Assembly (NCBI GenBank): GCA_020746995.1
Contig: JAGPXD010000001.1
Location: 2,914,001-2,978,000, forward strand
Direction of reading: 5' to 3'
Length of the DNA stretch: 64,000 nucleotides
From: Plectosphaerella cucumerina
Lineage: Eukaryota > Ascomycota > Sordariomycetes > Glomerellales > Plectosphaerellaceae
In this document: positions 22,133 through 34,525 of the stretch, in pieces
How the letters are laid out: each line of letters opens with the position of its first letter
Position numbering within the stretch: the stretch's first letter is position 1
The notes under the pieces: model-generated
What the model saw: the letters and a program-made list of their open reading frames with translations, nothing else
Told to the model about the DNA's origin: nothing
Database searches by the model: none
Translations under genes and position numbers: made by a program

Positions 22133-24753
22133 CTAGTAGTTGACAGCTGCCGACCGCTCCACGACGCTGTGCGCGCCGAGCCTCTTCGACTCGCACTCAT
22201 CATCGTCAAGCGCCGCGGGCGTCTCGGGTGTTATCCTCAGCTCGGGCGTCGACACATCGCTAACGGGCGTCCCGTCCCTCTGGTTGATGTCCGAGTGCTC
22301 TTCCGGGACCTCATGGATCACTGGCGGCTTGAGCGTTGCCACGCTGTCCTGGATCGGCTCCCGCTGGCCAGCCTCCTCGGCGTGTTCGGCCTGGGGCTTG
22401 TCCTCCTCCGCCCGCTGCTTCGCCTCTTCGTCCCTCTTGATCTCCTCGGGAGTCCTGACCCTCTCCCCATTCTCTAGATCCACACCGACCATCTCGGCCA
22501 GGCTGCGGAAGTTGTATAGGGGCTCGCTGTTGTCGCGGTCGGCGTCGTCGCCGCGCGGAAGGCTCGAACCACTGCCGTCAATGTGCCCCTGACCGGTGAA
22601 GCTGCCGTGGGCGCTGTCGGCTAGGGATGACGAGATAGATGAGGCGTTACTCATCTGTCGAAGATGCGACGGCCCGCGGCCAGTTGTCGGGATCGGCAGG
22701 GACGGCACAGAGCTAGAGCTGACAGGTGTGTTCGACTCGGTAGGTTCGGTCTCGGCGGTAGGTCGCTCCACGCCCTTGCCCTTGTCGGTAGCATCGACGG
22801 TCGAGGAGGGTCCAGTTGGACTTGTTCGTCCGCTGGCTCTAGCCGAAGACGTCGTCTGCGCGCCCGAGACTGAGGTCTCCATGCGCAGGTTGCTCGCTGC
22901 GCTGTTACCGCGGCGCCGACCCAGGCCCAGGGAGAGGCTGCTCCCGCTGGCAGACCCCGTGCCGCCGTAGAAGCCGCTCTGCTTGTCAGCCTTCTTGGCT
23001 GCCTTCCGCTCCTCCTTAAGGCGCTTCTTTGCTTCCTTGCGCTCAACCTTCTCCTGCTTGCGCGCACGCTCTTCCTCGGCAGCGAGCGAGAGACGCACGG
23101 CTTCCATGAACATCATATCTTCAAGCTCCTCCATGCGGGACCTCCGGCCGAGCACGCCCGATGAGCCTCTGGGTCCCGGGTCGGGTCCAGTCGGAGAGTC
23201 CGCGCTCGCCACCGCGCTGGGGCTGTCGGTGCCCGCCGAGTTCTGTCCCGTGTTGCGACGGCTGAACCTACCCGGTCGAGAGAAACCGAAGCCGCCGCGA
23301 GACCGGTCATCGTTGCCGATGAGGAACGCGGCCGTGTGCAGAGCGGTCGCAGCAGCCGCCCGCCGCGCCTGATGAGCGCGTTGGGCTGCGAGCTTGCTGG
23401 ACCAGTCCGGACGGACACGATCGGTTGTGATGACATTGGGCGCATTGGCCGACAGGCTCTGCGTGCGCCGCCTTCCGGTAGGCGGCGAGCCGGGCGACAG
23501 CGTCGAGTTAAGACTCGTCTGCGACGACATGGCGGTGCTCATGGAGCTCAGGGGCGGCATGGCGTGCGCCAGGCCCCGGCGGAAGGGGGGCGGCTCGTAG
23601 GTGACACCGAAATCGGCCTGCTGGCAGTACGGGCACTGCGAAGGCTCCGACACAAGCATTTCCGGATCGCGAGTTTCCTCAGGGCTGTCGTTGGCGCCAT
23701 TCTCCTCACCGTGATGCTCGGGGAAGTGGGGCTCCGGTCGCTTGATCTGCACGAAGCACTCGCTGCAAATGGCCTGGTCGCAGCAGCGGGTGTGGTTGAG
23801 GTAGGGCGGGTAGTACAAGAAGCAGATGGGGCACTCGGATGCGTCTTTGTAGAGGGCGACCTCGAGTGGTTGGCTGTTCACGCACGGGTCGTGGGGTAGA
23901 TTGATCTCGCGGGGAGCGATGTCGGCGGTCGAGCTGTTACGTGATCCGCCGCTCAGCGCAGCAGCGAGAGCCTTCGCCCGAGGCCTGAAGGGCGATGCAC
24001 TTCTCTTCGAGGTGGCCGTCGTGGGGGATGCGAGAGCAGAGCTGACGTTGCTGGCCGAGGCGCTGCCGTTGGAGCCAGCCGACATCGTCCTAGGTCCGAG
24101 GGGTACTGTGAGGTTGGCCAGGTTCTGCGACGAAGCGTTGGGCGTTTGCGGTTTCGGCATAAAGTCTTCGGGCGGCTGTTCGTCAGCAGCGGGGATGGGC
24201 AGGCCACGGCCAGCACAGACAAGCTGGTATTCCGTCCAGTTGTCCTCCTTGTCGTTGAGGCCTCGCCAAAATGGCGCAATCTTGCGCTCGATCTGGAAGG
24301 AGGGGGTCAGCGGTGTCAGCAGGAGGGGGAAAGAAGCCGGAGAGGAAGACAAACCTGAAGTTGCCTGACAATCTGCTTGTTGAAGTCTTCGGGTCCTGTG
24401 TATGTTCCCAGAGTCACGAGGTAGCCACCATCAACGTGTTCCTCCTTGAGCGAACGCTCGCGTTCCTTCTCGCGAGCGAGCCTCTCGCGCTCGAGTCGTC
24501 TTGCCTCCCGCTCCTGGCGTGTTTCTCTTCGTTCGTACGGTGCATCTTCTCGATTATTTGATGAACCGGAGGTTCCGATGCCCAGCAGGCTAAGTTCGTT
24601 GCGTCCGAAGCGGCTCTGTCGGTTCCTCGACCTGTCCGCCGGGTCCGGGCCGCGCGAGCTGGATGCGGGGTCGTGCGAAGGGATCTGGGAGAGGCGGCCG
24701 GCGTGGGCAGGCTGCTGCTCGGGACGAGCCTCTTTCGTGCTTTGGTTGCCCAT
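22133..24753 (-). CDS. SIP5: Sip5 family zinc-finger protein
   Basis: Two exons (24753-24355, 24292-22133; intron 62 bases), 852 residues. It opens MGNQSTKE, a possible N-myristoylation signal, then a charged R/E-rich helix (ETRQEREARRLERERLAREK). The family core follows: YLVTLGTYTGPEDFN, KIAPFWRGLND and a C4-type zinc cluster CPICFLYYPPYLNHTRCCDQ ... CSECFVQIKRPEPHFP ... CPYCQQADFGVTYEPP. The rest is Ser/Pro-rich and disordered with another basic helix (EERARKQEKVERKEAKKRLK). In yeast Sip5 binds the Snf1 kinase and the Glc7 phosphatase regulator Reg1, so a link to glucose signalling is plausible here. It lies close to the 3' end of the arabinose dehydrogenase gene (234 bases, convergent). 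Confidence 0.9.
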
Positions 24754-25689
24754 GCTGGAGGGTATTGGTGCAGGTCAGGTTGCACAGCTCGGCGGTGGGC
24801 GGGAAGAGGGCGAGATCGTCGGGATCGTCGGGTATAAATGGGGATGACGCCAGTGACCTTGGTGGGCTGTTTTTGGGGTGCCCCAAGTGAATCGCCGAGT
24901 CGCGGAAACCGGTTGTCGGCGCGATAATCGAGAAAAGTGAATGATGATCGAGTCGAAAATGCTCGAGGCCTTGGGGAGATACTCCGTGGCAGGCGTCCGT
25001 TCGGGACAAAGAAGGGCGAATGGCAGTCGGCGGGTTTGACTGGCAAGTTGTTTGGGTGTCGGCTCGACGGGGCGAGCAAGAATCAGCTGTGCATCCCAGG
25101 GGGCGGACAATCAGGCCTGCATCGCAATGGCAGACAGGAGACGTGGAGATGTTGTCGCGGGAGAGAAGCCCGAAGTTGCCTTTGGTTGTGGCTGTGAAAG
25201 GAGGTCGAATCGAGCTGGTCTCGGCGGTGCCGGCGGCGGGTGACGGCCTTCGTGGGTGGCGTAGAGGGAACTTGAGACGAGAGCCGGGCGAATGTCAATG
25301 CTGACGTCGACAGAGTAAATTGAATTGGGCGAGGCCGTCAATGCACTTGGAAGAGCGGGTGTCGGGTGTTGATGCGAGCTTTGGGTGACGAGAGAGGGAC
25401 GAGGGACGAATGGGCAGAGTCTGGTCCAAACTTTCGTCGGGCAGCGTTTGGTCTGGTGTCGGCGAGGTGAACCGTGAACCGGGGCGGGAATTGTTGGACT
25501 GGGAAACGAAAAGAGGCCAGCAGCAATGGATGAGGCCGCGACCCTGTTCCTGGCCGGCTGGCTGGATGCACGGGGGATCTGGGCTTGGCCCTGTCGTCAG
25601 TCTGGACCCGGAAGAGCGGGGAGTCCAAGGTCCCCAGCGTGTGGCAGCGACCAGCGAGTTGGTTCAGGTGCGGATGAGACAGCCGACAA

Positions 25690-25703
25690 GGGGGGGGGGG
25701 GGG
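25690..25703 (+). repeat. G14 homopolymer
   Basis: Fourteen consecutive G followed by TGGCC and further G-rich sequence (GGAGGGGGGGAAG). It could fold as a G-quadruplex and is also a likely sequencing-error site. Confidence 0.8.
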
Positions 25704-26955
25704 TGGCCGACAGGAGGGGGGGAAGCAAGCGGGCAAGCGGGCTTCCAGGGGTGCACTGGGGCAGGCGACAGGTCGTACCCAGTGGTTGCGCGGGTGAAAG
25801 CCTGGTCAGCCGGGGAAGTGGGAGGCTGGGAGGGATTTGTTGTCGCGGGGGAATCGGGGAGTGGAAAGGTCGACGGATCTCGCGGACCGGGGTGCGTTGT
25901 GCGTAGCTGGAGGTAGTGTTGGGGTGTCGGTGAAGAAGGACCTGAGAAAGACCGAGAGAGATAAAGGATCGAAGAAGCCAAGGAGGAGGAAGCCAAGGAG
26001 GAGGTCAGGAAAGTTGAAGTCTGAAAACAGGGCGATAATATGACGACTCGATGGCGGGGGGGAGTGGGCAATGGTCGGTGGACGGGCGTTGTCGATCCCT
26101 TGCGACTCGTGTGTTTTTCTGGTCCTTCGTCGTTCAACTCGTTCGTCCCTCAGCGTCGCAGCGATGATGACGGGACGGGGGATGGATTGGGTCGGGGGCC
26201 AGCAGAAGCACCGACGGGGGAAAGCAGAGCAGCTCCAATGACTGGTGCTGATGACTGATGGCAGAGGCGCGATACGGGCGACCCGGGTGTTTCGGCGACG
26301 GAGAATCGCGCTTCTTTGTCCACTGCAGGTGGATGACAGCAGGGCGAAGAAGGAAGGAGCTGCTCAGGGCGAGGGGCGCCGGGCTGCCGTTGGGCCAGTG
26401 AGAAGACACCGCGAAGCCTAAAAACAGCAGGCACGGTGGGGGCGGTTGCGCGTTCAGTGGGCCTCAGTCGACCAGTGGGATTCCGCGGGGTTGATGGCCG
26501 GGTGAGGGGACGCTCCGAGTCGGGGCAGGAGCAACTGGAGGTGCTATCGTGACTTGTGCCTTCCGAGAAACCAGTTGAAAGAGGAGGAAAATAAGCACCA
26601 AGAAGGTTGGACAATTAAAGCTTATTCCTCAAGTTCTAGATCCCACTCGACTTTTTCGAAAATTTGCATCATGCGTTGAATTCCATGCAAGCCACCCATC
26701 TCTCTCTCCCGCATCCATCTCGCAGCCCAACAGCCGCCATATCCACCATCTCGAGCTCATCCACACTTCCGCAAGCAGCACTCCACAGGTCCGTCTGTCT
26801 GCGGTGCAGTCACCGGGCCCGCGCCGTCCCTCCTCCTCCCCATCCTACCCCGACAAGTTGCGACCACCACCCGCTGTGCCATCAGCTGCAAATTGTCACC
26901 AGCCCGCCTAGACAGCACCTTATCGCCCACAGCCGTCCCAACATGTCTCACTCCA

Positions 26956-26975
26956 CGATGCGATGCGATGCGATG
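26956..26975 (+). repeat. Short tandem repeat (CGATG)4
   Basis: Four perfect copies of a five-base unit in non-coding DNA. Confidence 0.85.
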
Positions 26976-28037
26976 CTCGACCGGGGGGCATCCGTAGGCC
27001 CGGGCGTCTTCATGCATCCTCTCTCGTCGGCCATGCCCGCGCAATCCCATGTTCCCTTCGTCTGCGCACACACAAACCTCGATAGACTTCAGATGACGGC
27101 CTTGCCCTCTGCCTGCCCTCCCAACTGCATGGTACTTCCCGGTATTCTGCCTGCCCCGGGCGACGCATCGCCACGTGGTTGGGCGCCCTCTTCCCTGGAA
27201 CAACGCTGTGCCGTGCTGCTGCCGCAGGGGGCCTGGCCGCCGACGTTTCACGGCACCGTTGCAGTCCGTCGCCAGATCTACGGCCTCACCGCCGATGACG
27301 ATGGCCTAGAGCGGTGACATGACTCTGTGCCGTACTGAACTGCGCTGTGCTGCACACAGGTCATCGGGCACATTGATTGATGCCTGGTACAGAACGATGC
27401 TTGCCGCACAGCCGCGTCTGCCGCTACCGGTTATCTCAACCACAGAAGTGATGCCCCTGGCGCGTGGGTGTTTAGCCTTGACTCACCCAGCCCTGCCCAG
27501 TGACCCTCGGACCCCATGGCCGACGCCTTGTTTCGACCGCACACCAAGCCTGCCTTTGATACATCTTGTCCTTATCTTGAAAACATCACGAGCTTGCTTT
27601 GGCACAAGTGTGTCGACATCCTCGACGGCATCACGAGCCCCATCCAATGAGGCCGCCCCAGGCGCTGACTCGTTACCGAGGCTGGGATTGGTCTAGCGAT
27701 CGTCACAGGCCTCGTTGCGCCATTCCGGCGGGTTTTGGCGTGTTCAGGTGCCTCTTTTGATTATTCCCGGGGTGCCCTTTTTCTGCGCCAACCCTTCAAA
27801 TCCAAGTCTCTTTGTGCAACGACCCCTGGAGGCCAAGGCTCTTATCTAACTTCATCACTCTCACATGATCCAGCGGTGATTGCTCTATCTAGCCTTCAAA
27901 TGGTGTGTTGCTCGCGTTCTATCGTCGTTTCTTCATGTCGTAAGTCATTGTTCATGTGAGACTACACCCTTGCTGAGGCATCTCGATACGGTTCATCGCC
28001 AGGAGTGTCGGGGGTTTCGGGCTCTTCGAGCAGATGC

Positions 28038-29848
28038 TCAGTTACGCCAGGGCCTGGACCGGGTTAGATGAGGCCTTCGCCAGAACTCGGGAACCTTACC
28101 ATCGCGGTCACTCTCGGAGTGCTGGCCCAGAACGGGCTTGCCGAACAACGCGTCCATGTCCTCCAACGCAACACCTTTCGTTTCGGGGTAGTAGATGTAC
28201 AAGATCTATCACTGTTAGCCCCCATGTGCCATTTGGGCTTCTGCGCTTAAACTCACGGGGATGCAAACAATGTTGATGGTCATGAAGATGAAGTAGACAC
28301 CGCTGCCCAGAGCCTCACGCCCGACAGGCCAGACGTGCGACATAATGATAGAGCCTACCGAGCCACCAGAGGCCGCAAAGTTGAGGCCTCTCGCTCGAAC
28401 GGCCGTGGGGAAGATCTGCAGAGGGTCAGTTCGATGTCATGTCCCAGCGGTAGGGCTAGTGCTACCTCGGTGTTGTACACCCATGATGCTGGCCCAAAGC
28501 CTAGGCTGTATCCTAGGGCGTAGATAAAGATAAAGACGATGCAAATAACATCGGCGACTTTGCTAGCATTGTTCGGGAAGGCAATGGGCAGCGCACCGTT
28601 GATCTGAACGTCGTCAGTACAACTTCTCGACAAGATCCCGACATACTCACCAGCATGGCAACGGCCATCACAGCACAGCCAGCAATGAGGCAGCTCCGAC
28701 GCCCGAACCGGTCAATGAGGAACATCTCAAGTACAGTGAAGCCGATCTTTAGCGTCATCTCGACAGCACCAGCCATGAGGGCGACGCGGGTCTCGAGGCC
28801 CAGGGCCTTGAGCAGAGTGGGCAGGTAGTACTTCATGGCGGTGGCGCCGCACAGGGTAGCCATGAATTGGAGGGCAGTCGCGCGCCAAAGTCTGGAGAAG
28901 AGAGCGGGCTCGCGGAAGAGGGAAAGCCACGACGTGCCGGCGGCGTAATGGGCATCGACGTCTTTGACGATACCGGCAAACTCGTCATCGACCTCGGTGT
29001 CGGGGCGGGTACCGGCACGGAGCCAGCGGAGGGTCGACTTGGCGCGGTCGAGGTGGCCGTGTTCGACGAGCCAGCGAGGGCTACAGAGATCAGAGGATGA
29101 AAAGGGAAGGAGGAGACAAGGGGTCTTACGTCTCAGGGATCCAAGGGAGGCCCACACCAAAGGTCAGCGCTGGGACGACCTCGAGAAGGATAGAGACACG
29201 CCAGCCGTAATAGTGGCCTGTATCGGACGTCCAGAATGTCATGAGGTAACCGACCCAGAGACCCGTGGCGAGGCCGGCGATGAAGCCGACATGGTTCATG
29301 GTGACGAAGTGTCCGCGTTTAGCAGCGGGTGAGATCTCCCTGTGGAAGTGTCAGTACGGTAGTCGACGGACCTGGGTCAGAGAGACAGCGTACGCTTGAT
29401 ACAGCGGCACCGACGTCGAGACAACAGCAACGCCAGCGCCACACACGAAACGGCCGGCGATCATGGTCGCTAGGGCAGCGGAGCCATGGCTCGTCGCCTG
29501 CAGCAGAGCGCCGAGGCAGAGGACGAGAGTTCCGGCGAGAGCAGCGTAGCGGCGGCCGAGCCAGTCGCTCAGGGGGTGGGAGACGAGGATGTAGCTGAGG
29601 AAGGTGCCGAGGTAGTAGATGCCCGTGACGATGCCCTTTGTGCCGGGGCCGGGCTGGTGGAGGAGCTCGCGCCAGCCGGGGTGGACGAGGATGGAGGAGA
29701 GGACGCCGATGTTGTAGCTGGGGACGCTTTAGCTGGTGAAATCAGGGGCAAGGGAGGAGACTGACCCCCAGACGGAAGCGCCGATGCCGAAGTAGAAGCA
29801 GAGGAGGTAGAGTCGCCTCGTGCCGGCCGGGGTGGATTTGCCGGCCAT
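28038..29848 (-). CDS. MFS sugar transporter
   Basis: Seven exons: 29848-29766, 29717-29394, 29339-29130, 29080-28651, 28603-28466, 28415-28257 and 28205-28038, 503 residues. Sugar-porter signatures are in order: DWLGRRYAAL in the 2-3 loop, PWIPETPRWLVEHG after helix 6, DRFGRRSCL in the 8-9 loop and YYPETKGVALEDMD after helix 12. About twelve hydrophobic segments are seen. The protein begins MAGKSTPAGTRRLYLLCFYF with a short cytosolic end and a conserved VWGYNIGVLSS in helix 1. It is expected in the plasma membrane as a proton-coupled hexose, pentose or disaccharide importer; the exact sugar cannot be read off. All introns are 47-54 bases. Confidence 0.92.
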
Positions 29849-30277
29849 GTCGGGTAGAGAGGATGGGAGAGGGTGTGCGGGATGTTAGTTGCGGTAGGCG
29901 ATCATGGCGAGCCCGGGGACGGTGGGCAGGCGAGAGATATGAGAGAGTGGGATGTGGCGAGGTGATGTTGATGATGCTCACGGTGAGGAGAAGTGAAGAT
30001 GGAGCTTCAAGGTGGGGAACATGGCGCGGCATCGCGCGCTAACAATCCTCACCTACGGATACGTTGAACGGTGTTAGTGCCAGTTGCAGGGATGAGGCAC
30101 TCGTTTCGTGCCCATAAGGTCATCTCGTCTTCAAAAGCCTCAGAATGTTCCAACAAAACCGCACCTTGTCGTGCATTATTAGTCGTCATTATTAGTCGTC
30201 AAGTATTAGTTTTGGCCTCCAAGCCCGACCACGTCCTGTTTCCATGGCCCGTATCTATCACATCCCCATCGTACAGC
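29849..30277. other. Intergenic between the sugar transporter and C2H2 genes
   Basis: About 430 bases forming the transporter promoter side and the C2H2 gene 3' flank. It contains a 13-base tandem duplication at 30174-30199; nothing else stands out. Confidence 0.45.
30174..30199 (+). repeat. 13-base tandem duplication
   Basis: CATTATTAGTCGT occurs twice head to tail, between the MFS transporter start and the C2H2 gene stop. Origin by slippage is likely. Confidence 0.85.
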
Positions 30278-32663
30278 TCACCGCGGCATCCCAGCCGAAA
30301 AGTCATACATCCCTTCCCAACCCGGGTACGTCAGTCCCGTCGGAAGACCACCAGCCTCCATCCCCGGCACCGCATAGGCATCCGTCGTAGCCCACATCAT
30401 CCCCGGCACCATGGCTGAACCATCAACACCCCATGCGTCCTGGCCCTGGCTTTGACCAACGCCGGTGTAGAAGGGGTCCTCCACGGCAGGCAAGCACTGC
30501 TGCTGCTGCTGCTGTTGCTGCTCAACAAGCGGCATCAACACCCTTGTACCACTTGGCGCGATGCCAGAGCCGACGCGAACCTCCGTCGCTGTCGATGGGC
30601 TCCTCTTCAGACCCCTGGCGTCTTCCAGACCAAGACCGTATGACCACGACGTGCCAGCCGCCAATGACACGGCGTCGCCCTCTGATGAGCCCTCGTCGAG
30701 GTCAACTCCTGAATCTGGCCGAGGTGCGGTACGACCAAACAACAGGCCGGGTCGCGGAGGTCCAGATGCAGCGGGCGCACCATCCCCCCCGCGACGGTTA
30801 CTCCGGTTCGAGTAAGGACGAGCACGAGCATCTTCAACGCACTGCTCAACGACCTGGATGAGCCGATTGCTATAGAGGTTGCTAATCGTGTCGAGAACTG
30901 GCTCGCTAAGACCCTTGTTGCGAAGACTGTCCTTGAGCTCTGCAAGGCCGGTGACGAGGCGGTCGGTAATTTCAAAGTGCTCGATGACGGGGCAGAAGTC
31001 TACAATCTGTTAGAACATTGCACAGAAAGATGTATGAGAGGAAACTCACCCCACGGCTGGACCTGCTGCTCCTCATCATCCGGGAAGAGCAGATGCCAGA
31101 TCTCCCCCCACTGCACCTCCGGCGACGTCCTACTCGCCCGCTTCCTGCTCAGCAACTTCGTCGCCGCCGCCCCATCGATGCCGGACTCGGGATCATGATC
31201 GGCAATATCGCACATAAGCTCGCGCGGCAACCGCTGGTGGTCACGCAGGGCCTTGCGGGAGTCAAAGTCACGACTGCACCTGTCGCAGGGAAATGCCGTG
31301 GGCCCCGCACGGCGGTGCTGCTTGACGATGTGCTGGCGCAGCTCTGCGAATTTCGGGAAGTACGTCATGGCGCACGAGTGGTGCTGGCGGACGTTGAAGC
31401 GGGAGGGGTTGCGTCGGCGAAAGGGGCAGGCGAGGCGGAGGTTCTCGTCGGGTTCGCGGGGGGAGGGGCGCGGGCGCTTGGGGCCTGGGTTGTGGTGGTC
31501 GGAGCCGTCGCCTTCGGCGTCGCTGGGAGTGTCGCCCGGGTCGTCGAAGCCTGAGCCTGTCTTCTTGCGCTTGCTGCCGCCGCCGGAGGAGGACGTTGTG
31601 TTGGAGCTGGCATGGCGGGAGAGTGCGCCGGAGGAGCCGGAGGCGGAGGAGGGGGCGTGGGCGAGCTGGGTGGAGGGGATGGGAGGACCGGGAGGGGGTC
31701 CGGAGAAGGCGATGCGGCCGACGTCGTGGATGAAGCGGGCTGCGAGGTGGCGGAGGAAGGTTGGGCGGGCGCCGATCTCGTCCAGCTCGACGCCGTAGGC
31801 TGACTGGAGGACGTAGCTGAGGAGGGCGTCTGCGTCGTCCCGGTCGACATCGACAAGGGGAGGCTCCGGTGAGGCCGGGGCGGGCGCTGGCGAAGCGGCG
31901 GCGGATGTATCGAAGCTGAACCGGGGCTTAAGAGGGGGAATCTCTGCGAGGGACTCTGGAGTGATGGTGTTCCTGGCGTGAGTGCGGTGGTCGACGTCGA
32001 GGGTATCCTCATCCTCCTGATCCTCATGGTCTTGAAGGGCTCTGCTGTCGTCAGTAACCTCCCCTATCACCACCACTTCACACAAACGCACCTCGGTGTC
32101 CTAGCCTGCGGCATGGGCATATGAATCTGCATCTCATCCGACGGGCCCGACGGCGTCACCGGCCCCGGCATCTCCTCATCCCGATCACCCCCATGGTTCA
32201 AGAACCGAAACAGCGAGCTCAGCGACACCCGCTTCCTATGCCTCTTGACATCAGCCACCTGCTGCTGTTGCCCTTGAATCCCAGCAAGATCAAGATCCAG
32301 CTCGACATCGGGCGTAGTGGCGCGCGTGAAAGTCGACGAGGTGGGGGACATGGGCATGGAGTAGATGGTGGCTGAATCAGGTACGACGGACGAGCTCATG
32401 GTAGATGAGGTAGGCGAGCGGTCACGGTAGGCCCGGAGGGCGGCCGAGGAGAGGGCGAGGTCGAGGTCGAGGGGGGCACGGGAGTGCTTGGCGCCGAAGC
32501 TCTGTTCTGGCATGGCGAAGGCCTCGTCGATCGGGGGAAAAGGACCTGGGGCGATGGAGCCGGCTGAGGGCGTCTTGAGGTGACGCGGCTCTCGGTGGCG
32601 AGAGGGCATAGGCATGACGAAGGGCGCGCCGCGGGGGGCGTCGCCGGGCGGAGGACTGGCCAT
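30278..32663 (-). CDS. C2H2-type zinc-finger protein with polyglutamine run
   Basis: Three exons: 32663-32092, 32041-31050 and 30999-30278, 761 residues. The N-terminal 190 residues are P/S/T-rich and disordered. A block near residues 392-470 reads LRLACPFRRRNPSRFNV, then a Cys followed by FPKFAELRQHIVKQH, then FPCDRCSRDFDSRKALRDHQ: an atypical paired C2H2/C2HC finger set found in many fungal proteins. A basic run (GSKRKKTG, GPKRPRPSPRE) just before it may be a nuclear signal. Eight glutamines lie near residues 681-688 (30497-30520). The start at 32663 (CGC ATG GCC) is the first ATG in frame; the frame stays open upstream only with non-ATG codons. It is probably nuclear and regulatory; targets are unknown. 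Confidence 0.8.
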
Positions 32664-34525
32664 GCGGAAGAAAGTGAGGCGGTGATGGACGCGTGGTTGA
32701 TGAAGAAGGGAGGGTTGATGTGATGGCGGTTGCGAGTCGCGAGGTTGACCTGAGGTGGATGAGGTGGTCAACGGTTTGTGTGATGTCGAGAAGGCGAAAG
32801 ACAATCAGGGGCGCCCCGGCTTTCCGGGTGCTGCAACCCACTATCGGTCTTTATGCGTACGAAAGGCGGAGAAACGAGTGTTGAAGATGTTGATGAAAGA
32901 GAGGGAGAAAGCTCGAATCTGTCAGGGGACGAATAATTGAAGAGCCTCCCCTTCCCTCCCCTTCCCCCTCGATGACCATCCTCCTCCCTCTTCCCCTTCC
33001 CACCCCTCCGCCCTCCCGCGAGGTTGCCTCACGCTCCGCGGCCCCCAAATCCGCAGTAAAGTCCCAAATAACCCCCCCTGGGCGTGTGTGTCCTGCATAA
33101 CGCCGGCGTATTGCTCCTCCATCCCCATCCATCCCCCCGGCCCCAGGGCGCAGCAAGGCGTCCTCGGGATTGGTTCGTGACCGCTGCGTCTGGCTTCCGC
33201 ACCGACACGGATGCTTCTAATTGGCTGATATCGGGGCACCGAGGGAGGCATCCAGGAAGGGGACTCGACGGGCCTTCAGGCACACCCCTGTAGGATGGCC
33301 CCTGGCATGTTTCTGTTTCTGCAGCTGCCCGGGGATGGCGCTGATTCGTTTGTCGTCGGCGTCGTCGATCGGGGGAGCGTTGTACATGTATCGAGCTGCT
33401 CCCTCGTCCCTCGTCCCGCCCAGCTCGAGGAATGCGGTGCTTGTGTTTGGTGCTTCAGGTGGTCCGATCGGGTTTGCTGACCGAGGTCCAAGGGGGACAG
33501 ATCTGTGTTGATCTGTTTCAGGGGCAGCTCCCAGGGCTCAGGGCCGTCTATCGCCTGGCAGGCCTGGGCACGCACGGCGGATATTGCCGACAGCACGTCA
33601 CTCAGCCCTACCCGGCGACACGGACGCCGTTGAGATCACCCACCTCGACTTGACTCGTCTCTACTCATGATACTCGTCCACCACCCCCTAGGACTCTGAG
33701 AGACCGACCACCTGCATGCATGCGCGTTACAGGTTCAGTTGAGATTGCTCGTATGCAGCCTTCGTGGTCGCCCTGTCGCAGGACAGCCGTCGCCTCTTGG
33801 GCAGATGCCCGACTGGTGCTGTCATTGGGTCGTGGACGATGTGTTCTGGAGCGAGCATCAAGTTCGCGACAGCAATGCCATGGCGACGAAGAAAAACAGG
33901 ACTTACTCCAGCTCTTACAGTCAAGTAGACCGGACATAAGAGGTCGTTAGGATCCGCAAGAGGCATTACGAAGGGCAAGAAACAGACCATCAAACCCAAC
34001 CATATCTACACTGCATTCACGCCGGCCAGGAGCAGCCACAATGTCACATCAACCCATCCTTCCCGCACGGACATATTGTCCTCCTCCGAGGTGAGCCCTT
34101 CCGCGTCTGCCGTCAGCACAGACATGACACTGACATTGACAGCACCAGGACATCCACCTCCTACAGCCTTAACCGCTTCGCCCGGCAGCCGGCCTCCCAG
34201 TCACCCTGGAGCGCATGTTCCCCGTCACGAAGCCACAGGCCAACCCTCGGCGAGAGAGATGACCTGCAGACCGAGCTCGAGCAGCTCCAAAAAGGAAGCC
34301 AGTCCACCAACCAAAGTTGAGCAAGGCTCGCATGCACCAAACCCCGCTGGACGGGTCACGACACCACTATACAATTTGTAATACCATGTTCAACCCAGAA
34401 TATATTCTCCAGGCTGCCGTCCCGAAGCCTATGTACAATGCTGCCTCGTCCGACTCGTATATACACCGTCTCATCCACCGTTGAAAATATATGCACTAGA
34501 AAACTCGCCCTCTCACAACACTTCC
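32664..34525. other. Intergenic 1.9 kb between the C2H2 gene and the PL4 lyase
   Basis: No gene recognised. A strongly CT-rich plus-strand tract lies at about 32940-33010 (GA-rich in the sense of the C2H2 gene). Small frames near 33.7-34.4 kb have no conserved content. Confidence 0.45.

Larger units (their letters stand above)
24754..28037. other. 3.3 kb gap upstream of SIP5, no protein gene recognised
   Basis: Many overlapping frames exist on both strands but all are low-complexity (R/G/S/P-rich) and none has a motif, signal peptide or good exon structure. The stretch contains a G14 run at 25690-25703, purine-rich tracts around 25.9-26.0 kb and a (CGATG)4 repeat at 26956-26975. It is unusually long for this otherwise compact window. 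It may contain a long SIP5 leader, a non-coding RNA or a lost gene. Confidence 0.5.

Noticed and set aside
24414..25079. Minus-strand frame of 221 codons overlapping the SIP5 first exon
   Set aside because: Different frame over a recognised Sip5 exon; basic low-complexity shadow.
26664..27317. Plus-strand frame of 217 codons in the SIP5 upstream gap
   Set aside because: Ser/Pro/His-rich content with no domain, poor codon pattern and a tandem repeat inside; chance is more likely than a gene.
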